From positions 1 through 9,455 of the forward strand of contig JAHQWY010000126.1 of NCBI GenBank assembly GCA_029856445.1: DNA of 9,455 bases, in the 5' to 3' direction. The number at the start of each line of letters is the position of its first letter. Position 1 is the first letter of the stretch. Both the position numbers and the translations under genes were made by a program. The stretch is from Promethearchaeia archaeon (GTDB taxonomy: Archaea > Asgardarchaeota > Lokiarchaeia > Sigyniarchaeales > SOKP01). Below, in pieces: positions 1-6,823 of this stretch. Below the pieces are notes generated by a model. It made no database searches. It saw nothing but the letters and a program-made list of their open reading frames with translations, and had not been told where the DNA came from.

Positions 1-455
1 GCTGAAGTAAAAAACTCTGATTCAGCATTAATACGTTTACCTAAAGAATTTATCTCATGTTCGTTTAATTTACTAGATAAATCTCTTTTGTTAGCGATTA
101 AAATAATTGGTGCAAAAGAACAATATTGACTTACGTCAGGGATCCAAAATTTTTCAATTTGATCAAAAGTATTCCTCCTTGTTAAATCTCCTACAATTAT
201 TATTCCTTTAGCCCCTGAATAATATGAATGCCTCATATTAATCCATCTTTCTTGCCCAGCAATATCCCAAAGCTGTAGAATCACATCTCTATCTTTTTCT
301 AGCGATATTTTTTTAGTATAGATATTAGTCCCAATACTGGTGCGATAATCTTTTGAAAATTGCCCCGATACAAACTTTTTAACTAAGCTTGTTTTACCAA
401 CTGCATATTCTCCAATTATAATAATCTTTAGCTTGATTTTCTCAATATTGTTCAT
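1..455 (-). CDS. Rab/Ras-like small GTPase (3' end cut off by the window edge)
   Basis: The minus-strand frame from the ATG at 455-453 gives 151 full codons and runs off the left edge. All G motifs are readable: P-loop GEYAVGKTS (residues 15-23), switch I around YRTSIGTNIY (37-46), G3 WDIAGQE (63-69) with the Gln used for hydrolysis, G4 NKRD (122-125), and the beginning of G5 (TSA) at the very edge. This is a Rab/Ras-family GTP-binding switch, probably acting in the cytosol or on membranes; such proteins are greatly expanded in Asgard archaea. The missing part should be only the last helix region. One oddity is that the switch I position usually held by Thr (TIG in Rabs) is Ser40, with Thr39 just before it. 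No prenylation motif can be judged because the C-terminus is absent. It is divergent from the deacetylase gene. The family call is firm; the cellular role is unknown. Confidence 0.95.
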   Translation of the reverse strand, partial: MNNIEKIKLKIIIIGEYAVGKTSLVKKFVSGQFSKDYRTSIGTNIYTKKISLEKDRDVILQLWDIAGQERWINMRHSYYSGAKGIIIVGDLTRRNTFDQIEKFWIPDVSQYCSFAPIILIANKRDLSSKLNEHEINSLGKRINAESEFFTS

Positions 456-572
456 TAATAATTAAACCTATGAAGAAACTTTTTTAAGTTTATTCGTAAA
501 TAATAAAATAATTAATCTGTAAAAATCTAAAAAAGTAATAAGCCATCTTAGAAAAAAGAGAGATCATGACAA
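456..572. promoter_or_regulatory. Divergent intergenic region between GTPase and deacetylase
   Basis: This 117-bp, very AT-rich gap must hold promoters for both flanking genes because they point away from each other. I see no strong TATA box; the AT-only stretch around 500-515 is the best candidate for the plus-strand gene. A short inverted repeat (AAACTT, four T, AAGTTT) lies at 476-491 and is weak. A purine-rich GAGAGA at 558-563 could serve as a poor ribosome binding site for the deacetylase. Confidence 0.35.
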
Positions 573-1667
573 ATGACTGTAGGAATTATTTATGATCCTA
601 TATATTTAGAACATCAAACAGGAACAGATCCTGAGAGTCCTGAAAGATTAATTGCTATTATGAATTTTTTAGAGGAGAAGGGACTACTTGATGACCCAAA
701 CTTTAAAATCATTAAACCCAGGAAAGCTAGTTTGGATCAAATAAGGTATGTTCACAGAGATAGATTGATAAAAGAGATACAAGAAATCTGTGAATTTAGT
801 GAAAAAACAAACAGTATTCAATATCTAGATGCTGATACTGCCGCATCTCCTAAAACTTTTGAGGCATCACTCTACTCAGTAGGTGGTAATCTACAAGCAG
901 CTGACGAGATTTTAAATGGAAATATTAAGAGCGCTTTTGCTTTGGTAAGACCACCTGGGCATCATTCAAACACCCATAAATTTGCTGGTTTTTGCATATT
1001 CAATAATATTGCTGTAACAACCGAATATCTTTTTAGAGAAAAAGGAATAAAAAAAGTTGCCATAATTGATTGGGATTGTCATCACGGTAATGGTACGCAG
1101 GATATTTTTTTTAATGGTTCTAGATCAGATTCAGGTGATTTAGTAATATTTAATTCTCACCAAGATGGAAGAACTCTGTATCCTGGAAGTGGGTATATAG
1201 GTGAGATCGGCTCAGGAAAAGGTGAAGGTAAAATTGTTAATTTTCCAATGCCACCTAGTTCTGCTGATGATGTTATCCCATTATATTTTAATCAAATAAT
1301 TTTTCCTATTTGTGAAGAGTATAAACCTGAATTTATTTTAATTTCTGCTGGTTTTGACACCCATTGGACAGATAGATTGACAGAGATGAATTGGACTTAC
1401 CAAGCACCTGCAAATTATTTAATTAGAATTAAAACAATCGCATATAAATATGCAAAAGATAGAATTCTTATAACTCTTGAAGGAGGATATAATCTGGATA
1501 AACAGGCAAGAGCTGTTTATAATTGTTTAAGAGTTTTAAATGATGAGAATGAAAAAATATTGCAGGAAGAACCAAGATCATCAAGAATAGAATTGTTAGA
1601 CTATTATAATAACAAACTAATTCCTGCAATAAAAGATAAATTAAAACCGTTTTGGAAATGCTTCTAA
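573..1667 (+). CDS. Histone deacetylase family protein (class II-like, HDAC/AcuC/AphA fold)
   Basis: A zinc-dependent amide hydrolase of 364 residues, full length for the family, predicted to remove acetyl groups from lysines. The motifs are intact: RPPGHH (126-131) with the paired active-site histidines, GFCIFNN (139-145), DWDCHHGNGT (166-175) supplying zinc ligands Asp168 and His170, SAGFD (258-262) supplying Asp262, and EGGYN (303-307) with the transition-state Tyr306. Seven residues after Asp262 comes Leu269, the gatekeeper position that is Leu in class IIb lysine deacetylases (HDAC6) and Glu in the polyamine deacetylase HDAC10; this argues for protein lysine substrates. The start is the ATG at 573. 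An ATG 7 nt upstream is out of frame and soon hits a stop. No signal peptide or TM segment is present, so it is cytosolic. Candidate substrates (archaeal histones, Alba, acetyl-CoA synthetase) are inference. No acetyltransferase is nearby. Confidence 0.94.
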   Translation: MTVGIIYDPIYLEHQTGTDPESPERLIAIMNFLEEKGLLDDPNFKIIKPRKASLDQIRYVHRDRLIKEIQEICEFSEKTNSIQYLDADTAASPKTFEASLYSVGGNLQAADEILNGNIKSAFALVRPPGHHSNTHKFAGFCIFNNIAVTTEYLFREKGIKKVAIIDWDCHHGNGTQDIFFNGSRSDSGDLVIFNSHQDGRTLYPGSGYIGEIGSGKGEGKIVNFPMPPSSADDVIPLYFNQIIFPICEEYKPEFILISAGFDTHWTDRLTEMNWTYQAPANYLIRIKTIAYKYAKDRILITLEGGYNLDKQARAVYNCLRVLNDENEKILQEEPRSSRIELLDYYNNKLIPAIKDKLKPFWKCF

Positions 1668-1671
1668 TATC

Positions 1672-1678
1672 TCTTTTT
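1672..1678 (+). terminator. Possible T-tract terminator after the deacetylase gene
   Basis: A pyrimidine tract ending in five T follows the TAA stop by a few bases. Archaeal RNA polymerase can terminate on T-tracts without a hairpin, but the tract is short and the surroundings are AT-rich, so this is only suggestive. Confidence 0.2.
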
Positions 1679-1710
1679 CAAAACAAATTTATATTAATAT
1701 TTATGCATTA

Positions 1711-1720
1711 ATTTATAAAC
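1711..1720 (+). promoter_or_regulatory. Candidate TATA box for the coiled-coil/zinc-ribbon gene
   Basis: TTTATAAA at 1712-1719 is a good archaeal TATA match, about 73 nt before the TTG start. That distance resembles the two better promoters in the window (67 nt). Other AT-rich stretches in this 117-bp gap could compete. Confidence 0.35.
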
Positions 1721-1771
1721 TTAAATTCCATATTTATGTTAAATAACCAATTAATAAAGTTAAAAAATATT

Positions 1772-1787
1772 AAAGGAGATTAATTTG
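1772..1787 (+). promoter_or_regulatory. Strong Shine-Dalgarno deciding a TTG start
   Basis: AAAGGAGAT at 1772-1780 places GGAG six bases before TTG (1785-1787). It is the only clear Shine-Dalgarno in the window and fixes the non-ATG start: the next in-frame ATG is codon 23, well inside the proline-rich segment and without a ribosome site. Confidence 0.75.
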
Positions 1788-2696
1788 TCGTATGAATATG
1801 AGAGAGATGATGAGGAAGAAGAAGAAAAAAAATCAATATCTACCCCTCCTATGCCACCTCCTTCAATTACACCAACAACGCCCCCTCCGTCAATGACGCC
1901 CCCCTCACAACCCTCACAATTGACTCCTCCCCCTTCAATGATGCCCCCCTCACAAATTTCAACCCCACCCCCTGTTTATGAATCTACTCCATCCCCTATA
2001 TCTACTCCTACTCCAACTATTTCTGTAGGTCCGTCACAAGAGGAATATAATTCTGTTTTGACTCAACTACAAGATAAAGATTCTAGATTAAATCAATTAC
2101 AAAATCAATTTAATGAAGTAAATGCTCAATATTCTTCATTACATGCTCAACTCACGGAAAAAGATAGTCAAGTAAATCGATTAACCAATCAAGTTCAATC
2201 TCTTCAAGCCTCAATAGAAGGATACCAACAACAGGTAAATAAACTCAATGATGAAAAAGCTCAACTGCAAGCACATATTCCTGGGTTGCAACAGCAAGTT
2301 CAAGAATTACAACAACATAACTCAATGCTACAGCAACAAATTGGACCATTACAAACACAAATTTCCAAACTACAGGAAGAGGTTGCATATAAGGAAAGAC
2401 GTATTGAAGAATTAAAAGAACCAAAAGCAGTAATGCCTTCGAGTTTAGCCCAAGGAATTACTTCCCAATCGACCCCAAGTTATGGAACCACCCCCTCTTA
2501 TTCCGCTTCTACGCCAACAGTAACAACCCCAAGCACCCCTATACCCACAGGAACAGGAAGAAGAATATGCCCTAATTGTGGCGCTTCTGGCTTCGCTGTA
2601 AAAGAGGTCGAAGACAAATCACGAATAATTAGTTATATCCCTAAACCTATCTACGCTAAGAAGCAGGTTTGCACTAAATGCGGCTTCGAATTTTGA
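1785..2696 (+). CDS. Unrecognised Pro-rich, coiled-coil, zinc-ribbon protein
   Basis: No known family is recognised for the whole 303-residue protein. Its layout is clear: an acidic N-terminus (Asp8-Glu14), a Pro/Ser/Thr/Met low-complexity region (about 19-80) with tandem TPPPSM-type units, a Gln-rich coiled coil (about 88-212), a second Ser/Thr/Pro linker (about 213-257), and a C-terminal zinc ribbon with Cys262-x2-Cys265 and Cys296-x2-Cys299 separated by 30 residues. Between the cysteine pairs lies a basic/aromatic stretch (ISYIPKPIYAKK). There is no signal peptide or TM segment, so it is presumably cytosolic and probably oligomeric through the coil. A scaffold or adaptor that uses the ribbon to bind nucleic acid or protein fits the layout but is inference. 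It appears monocistronic: 117 bp lie upstream, 326 bp downstream, and it has its own Shine-Dalgarno. The proline-rich part is much richer in C than its surroundings. Confidence 0.85.
   Translation: MSYEYERDDEEEEEKKSISTPPMPPPSITPTTPPPSMTPPSQPSQLTPPPSMMPPSQISTPPPVYESTPSPISTPTPTISVGPSQEEYNSVLTQLQDKDSRLNQLQNQFNEVNAQYSSLHAQLTEKDSQVNRLTNQVQSLQASIEGYQQQVNKLNDEKAQLQAHIPGLQQQVQELQQHNSMLQQQIGPLQTQISKLQEEVAYKERRIEELKEPKAVMPSSLAQGITSQSTPSYGTTPSYSASTPTVTTPSTPIPTGTGRRICPNCGASGFAVKEVEDKSRIISYIPKPIYAKKQVCTKCGFEF
1878..1972 (+). repeat. Proline-rich tandem repeat with C-tracts
   Basis: Two adjacent units encode TPPPSMTPPSQPSQL (residues 32-46) and TPPPSMMPPSQIS (47-59), followed by the start of a third, TPPP (60-63). 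At DNA level the units share runs of five and six C (1881-1885, 1899-1904, 1929-1933, 1944-1949), with further runs at 1963-1966 and 1968-1972. The plus strand here is almost free of G. Such a repeat can expand or contract by slippage. Confidence 0.75.
2085..2399 (+). repeat. Five tandem 21-residue (63-bp) coiled-coil repeats
   Basis: Residues 101-121, 122-142, 143-163, 164-184 and 185-205 align without gaps. Repeat position 8 is Gln in all five; positions 2, 9, 12 and 19 are hydrophobic in nearly all (Leu/Ile, Val/Phe/Ile, Leu/Val, Leu), and position 5 in most. This is three heptads per unit with a/d at 2, 5, 9, 12, 16 and 19. Units 3-5 carry Gly or Pro at positions 3-4 (EG, PG, GP), suggesting a regularly spaced kink. 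Residues 80-100 (VGP then EEY) may be a degenerate sixth unit. The DNA copies have diverged, so this is an old protein-level repeat. Confidence 0.75.
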
Positions 2697-2857
2697 GTAT
2701 GGCTCTGAATTATAACTTCTGGTAGATGATATCTGCAGTACATTGAAACGGGGAGAAATACGTCATAAACCCTTAATTAACTTAAAAAAAGTGTGTGATT
2801 AATTCTCAAGTTTTGTTATTTAAATTCTTCATCTAATCATCAATTCGTCAAAAATAG

Positions 2858-2880
2858 TATTCTCATCAATGATAAGAATA
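2858..2880. repeat. Inverted repeat, possible operator
   Basis: The arms TATTCTCATCA and TGATAAGAATA are separated by one base and match at 10 of 11 positions. It sits about 76 bp upstream of the TATA box of the following gene, where an activator or regulator could bind. In DNA this AT-rich, roughly one such match might be expected by chance in a window of this size. Confidence 0.25.
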
Positions 2881-2955
2881 TATATTTGAAAATCATTTAT
2901 TTTCCATATTATTAGGTGCCTTTTTAAAAATACAGAATTTAAAAAGAATGTGTGG

Positions 2956-2968
2956 AAAATTATATATA
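2956..2968 (+). promoter_or_regulatory. BRE/TATA promoter of the surface-protein cluster
   Basis: GTGGAAAATTATATATAAG contains a purine-rich BRE followed by TTATATATA. The core AAAATTATATA starts 67 nt before the ATG at 3023. With the usual archaeal spacing, transcription would start near 2990, giving a leader of about 30 nt. No Shine-Dalgarno is seen before this ATG. Confidence 0.6.
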
Positions 2969-3022
2969 AGACTTTTATTATTAATATTCTAATTGAAAAA
3001 TTAAGGTTTGTTTTAGTTTAAT

Positions 3023-6000
3023 ATGTCGGATTTAAGGGAGGAATTACTAGGTGCGGGAATTAATAAAAAAAGAGTAATAGGAGTAATACTAGTTGCCCTT
3101 TTGTTAGTTTCCGTATTTGCTTTCTCAACCTTCTTTATTAGTTTATTATTCGGCACTCGAAGATTAAATCCTAATAGGGAAAAAGCCGGTGAGGATTTTG
3201 AGGATGCTGAGTTAACAAAACCCCCATTTCCTTTTGATGAAGATTTTTTAATGGATCTCTTTAACGATTTGAGCCCAGAGGAACAACAAGAGATATTGGA
3301 TATGCTAAAGGAGATGATGGATAGTAGTATTGATGATTTAGATTTAAGTGATTTTTCAGCGGCTCTATTAGCTCTACTAGCTTCTCAAGGGGCTCAAAGA
3401 GAGGTCTTTAGAGTTTACGATTACGATTTTTTTACAAATATGACGACCAAATTATGGAGATATGAGTGTTTTGATGAATTTACTGGAGATGAATGGCAAT
3501 CAACAGCTGCGACTAGTTTATATGATTTTTTTGCCTATAGTGACTATTTTTCACCGCCATATAATGGTATGTATGATATAATACAACTGAAAATGCCACT
3601 TTCACCCATAATAGGTCCAAATTCAATGGTTATCCCTTCATTTTTTCCGACTCCTTTTATAATGGAAGGTAGTGTTGCTGCGAATAATTTAGATCCTGGT
3701 TCAGTAAGACTTCATAAAACAGATTTTAACTGTACTACACTTGATCTATCTTTTACAAGTGAAGATCCAGTTAATATGACATATGAATTATTCGGATTAC
3801 ATTTACCTTCGAATGATGATATTAATAATAGTGCTGTTGAAGCACAGTACACTCCAATATTCATAAAAAACAAATATTTACAATTACCTTCCTCAATAGG
3901 TACTTATATTAATACACATCCATATTTTAAATCTCATTATGATGTTTTGAATTTAATTATTGAAGATACTGATCATACATTTGAAGTAGCGAATAAAATT
4001 AGAAATTATCTTCAGAGTAATTTTACAATTGGTTTTGATGCATTACTAAACGACCCTCCTGGTGATGGTGAAGACATCGCAGAATGGTTTTGTGAGCACG
4101 AAGAAGGTTTATGGCCTCAATTTGCTACGACCTTTTGTGTATTTGCAAGGGCTTTTAACGTGTCTAGTCGCTTTGTTGATGGTTTCAATAGTATGGGAAT
4201 TATAGAAGGTTTCGATTTCGATGAGGGTAAAGATTTCTTCGCAATTAAGTATTTAAACATTTATAACTGGGCTGAAATTTATGTCCCAACAAGCATTTCT
4301 GGAGATGGAATGTGGGTACAATTTGATGTTATTGGAGATTCTTATGGAGAAGGTGGAAACCCAATGGCAAACTATAACATAGAGGTCTATTCCAATTTTA
4401 CAGCAGGATATAGAGGGCAATTTGCTAATCTAACAGCGATTTTAAGTTCCAGTACAAACTCTTCTATAGATAATAAAATGATACGATTTACTGATTTAAG
4501 TTCAGGATTACCCTTAGGTGTAGATTATACTGATTCAAATGGTATTGCATCAATCCTAATAAATATTAATGATTCATATGTAGTTGGACCTCATGCAATA
4601 ATGGCGTCCTATCAATTAACCAGTAATTATACGGGTTTTATGGTTTATGGAGATATCGAAGTAAATCTTATGAGTGTGAACCCAACATTTATAAATCGCT
4701 CGATCAGTAATACCACAAACATTCAAGGTTATGTTTATGACCCGATAGCAAATCAACGAGTAGTAAATGCAACTGTTGAATTTGTATTATTACAAAGAGG
4801 CACCGAAAATAAAATAACTACACCATTTGATATTACATTTACTATGACGGATGATAACGGTGACTTTAATGAAATTGTAAATGTAAATCCTTGGGTTCAG
4901 AAAGGACAGTATGATATTCGGGTTGACTTTAATGGTTCAAGTCAATGGCCAATTCCTTGGGGTATGATGAATGATTCGAGCAGTAGAATTGGATTTAATA
5001 TTACAGAAGAAATTTCATTGAATTTATTATTTTACATTAATAATATTGAGGCTGGCGTTCATGAGTCTCCCATTGTTCCAAGGTATACAACTCTTACCTT
5101 AAAAGCTATTACTATTAATGAAACAGGGGGCCCTGTACAAGGTGAACTTGTTGAATTCTACGACTACTCAAACAATTTCTTTATTGGGAGTAATATAACT
5201 GACATAAATGGAATTACAATTTTGAATTACTATGTTGATGATAATGCTGCAGGACCCAATCTCCTGTATGCACTTAATGGACCACGAATAAATTACTCTT
5301 ATTTTATTTTAGATGCTCCAATCAGTATAAATCTTGATATATGGCCTCAAAATCGTGAAATTAGTAAGGGTACATCTGATCGCACATTTTTTATTCATGG
5401 ATTTTTGAATGACACGCAAAATTTGAAACCTATTAAGACTGGTGGAATCTCAATTCATCTTTTCGATGGTCCTACAGAAATTCCTAATGCTTTAATCCTA
5501 GAAAGTGGGTCTTATTTAACTAACCAATACGGTGAGATTTATGCTGAGTTTAGTGTTGATAGTTTTGTCAGTACAGGAAATTATACCTTAGAAGTATGGT
5601 TTAATGGAACATTTTTCCACCCTCCCCCTATTCCTCATAATTTCTTTTTATTTTCTATAAGTAATTTTTCAGTTGCTGTTAACGCTAATTATCAGTTAAG
5701 AGTTTATGATCCAAGTTTAGTAGAAATAATTTTCAAAATCGAAGGAAACCACAGATCTCTTATTTATAACGATTTAAATCCCCCAGAAACATATCTACGT
5801 GGTGAGATCGCTAATTTTGAGGTATGGATAAATCAGGGTGGTGCTCCTGCCCCATTAGGCTCGATTGTACGCCTTAGGGATATATATACTAATAGCATCT
5901 TGGGTACTTATACTTATGATGGTACAGAAGGAGGATATCATCAATTTCTTGTTAATACGGGCTCACCGGCTCTACACGCAGGGTTACATTATATAGAAGT

Positions 6001-6787
6001 AGAGTATGAAAATATTGGAATATTTCCCTATAATTCAACTTATATTATTATAAATGAAACTGTTGACATCAGTGGTATCTCAAATGATTATGTCCTATTG
6101 AGAGATAATGATATTTTTACTATTTCAGGAACTGTCTCTGATGGTATAGTAGATCTAAGAGGATTAGAAGTAGAAATCATCCTACTTGACGTTAGTTTAA
6201 GTGATGTTTCTTATAATCTTGATCTTTTAGATCCTAAAACTCAAATCATAAATGATAATGGAGATTATTCATTTACTAGTTCAATTCTTCAGAGTTGTCC
6301 ACCGGGAGAATATCATATCATCATAAGTTTCACAGGAAGGATACAGCATTCCGATGGAATATTATTTATTTCTCTAGTTAATCCTTATATGATTAGTTCA
6401 AATAGTTCTCTTATAACAGTAGATATAAATGCTGGTACACAAATAACTGATCTCGCATATTCTCTTAAATATGATCCATTGCCTACGTTTTGGGTTGATG
6501 GAGATACCCTCTATGTGTGGGGAAATTTAAAATGGGATAACGACACTGCCATTAGTGGAGTTCAAATAAATGTCACAATAATTGATGAAACTACTGGGGG
6601 TATTGTAGCATATAATGATAGTGTATTTACCGATCTCTCTGGAGGATTTAATGTATCAATATTCATTGATGAATATGATCCTTGGCCATCTTTAAAAATT
6701 AATGTTGAAATTAGAGTATCTTTTGATCCAATTATTAATGGAATGAATTACGTAGTGTCTGATGAGGAATCAATTTTTCCCCCATGA
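3023..6787 (+). CDS. Membrane-anchored surface protein: degenerate transglutaminase-like domain plus Ig-like repeats
   Basis: A protein of 1254 residues. Residues 1-17 form a short cytosolic tail ending in KKR, and 18-44 form one TM anchor. An acidic helical stretch (about 60-121) follows. LWRYECFDEFTG...W158 resembles the strand segment preceding transglutaminase domains in TgpA-like proteins. The transglutaminase-core fold spans about 315-440 (GLWPQFATTF, RFVDGF, YNWAEIYVP, WVQFD). The catalytic Cys position is Trp364 and the His position is Tyr414; Asp435 is kept, so activity is unlikely. From about 460 to the end come roughly seven Ig-like beta-sandwich units. There are about 30 N-x-S/T sequons, consistent with a glycosylated extracellular protein. 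No C-terminal anchor is present. It is the first gene of a plus-strand cluster with DUF4129-like and DUF4350-like proteins, 36 bp before the next gene. A structural or binding role at the cell surface is inferred. Confidence 0.88.
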   Translation: MSDLREELLGAGINKKRVIGVILVALLLVSVFAFSTFFISLLFGTRRLNPNREKAGEDFEDAELTKPPFPFDEDFLMDLFNDLSPEEQQEILDMLKEMMDSSIDDLDLSDFSAALLALLASQGAQREVFRVYDYDFFTNMTTKLWRYECFDEFTGDEWQSTAATSLYDFFAYSDYFSPPYNGMYDIIQLKMPLSPIIGPNSMVIPSFFPTPFIMEGSVAANNLDPGSVRLHKTDFNCTTLDLSFTSEDPVNMTYELFGLHLPSNDDINNSAVEAQYTPIFIKNKYLQLPSSIGTYINTHPYFKSHYDVLNLIIEDTDHTFEVANKIRNYLQSNFTIGFDALLNDPPGDGEDIAEWFCEHEEGLWPQFATTFCVFARAFNVSSRFVDGFNSMGIIEGFDFDEGKDFFAIKYLNIYNWAEIYVPTSISGDGMWVQFDVIGDSYGEGGNPMANYNIEVYSNFTAGYRGQFANLTAILSSSTNSSIDNKMIRFTDLSSGLPLGVDYTDSNGIASILININDSYVVGPHAIMASYQLTSNYTGFMVYGDIEVNLMSVNPTFINRSISNTTNIQGYVYDPIANQRVVNATVEFVLLQRGTENKITTPFDITFTMTDDNGDFNEIVNVNPWVQKGQYDIRVDFNGSSQWPIPWGMMNDSSSRIGFNITEEISLNLLFYINNIEAGVHESPIVPRYTTLTLKAITINETGGPVQGELVEFYDYSNNFFIGSNITDINGITILNYYVDDNAAGPNLLYALNGPRINYSYFILDAPISINLDIWPQNREISKGTSDRTFFIHGFLNDTQNLKPIKTGGISIHLFDGPTEIPNALILESGSYLTNQYGEIYAEFSVDSFVSTGNYTLEVWFNGTFFHPPPIPHNFFLFSISNFSVAVNANYQLRVYDPSLVEIIFKIEGNHRSLIYNDLNPPETYLRGEIANFEVWINQGGAPAPLGSIVRLRDIYTNSILGTYTYDGTEGGYHQFLVNTGSPALHAGLHYIEVEYENIGIFPYNSTYIIINETVDISGISNDYVLLRDNDIFTISGTVSDGIVDLRGLEVEIILLDVSLSDVSYNLDLLDPKTQIINDNGDYSFTSSILQSCPPGEYHIIISFTGRIQHSDGILFISLVNPYMISSNSSLITVDINAGTQITDLAYSLKYDPLPTFWVDGDTLYVWGNLKWDNDTAISGVQINVTIIDETTGGIVAYNDSVFTDLSGGFNVSIFIDEYDPWPSLKINVEIRVSFDPIINGMNYVVSDEESIFPP
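4400..6757 (+). repeat. About seven Ig-like protein repeats
   Basis: Within the surface protein, a recurring strand-turn-strand signature (T-D-x-N-G or similar, then an aliphatic/aromatic strand) occurs with its Gly at residues 507, 613, 730, 837, about 971, 1080 and 1207. The spacing is 106-134 residues, typical of Ig-like or carboxypeptidase-regulatory-like sandwiches. Sequence identity between units is low. Domain borders are approximate. Confidence 0.6.
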
Positions 6788-6823
6788 TATTACAAAATTT
6801 AACAATGAGTTAATGAAAAATCT

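Larger units (their letters stand above)
2697..3022. other. 326-bp non-coding gap upstream of the surface-protein cluster
   Basis: No credible gene is seen on either strand; the only ATG just after the preceding stop opens an eight-codon frame. The right end holds a BRE/TATA promoter (2956-2968), and a near-perfect inverted repeat lies at 2858-2880. The left part (2697-2780) is less AT-biased than the rest and I cannot assign it a function. Confidence 0.6.

Noticed and set aside
476..491. Short inverted repeat AAACTT-N4-AAGTTT in the divergent gap
   Set aside because: Only six base pairs in AT-rich DNA; not distinguishable from chance.
566..568. Alternative ATG before the deacetylase
   Set aside because: It is out of frame with the deacetylase and meets a stop after a few codons.
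573..1667. Reading the deacetylase as a polyamine deacetylase (AphA/HDAC10-like)
   Set aside because: The gatekeeper position is Leu269, not the Glu typical of polyamine-specific enzymes.
2700..2726. ATG-started mini-frame of eight codons just after the zinc-ribbon gene
   Set aside because: Too short, without a ribosome site or conservation evidence.
4091..4093. Cys357 (WFCEHEEG) as the transglutaminase nucleophile, since CEH mimics the family motif
   Set aside because: The following G-x2-x2-FATTF segment aligns with the family motif at Trp364; Cys357 is seven residues too early and would sit before the catalytic helix. Kept as a test in the corresponding finding.
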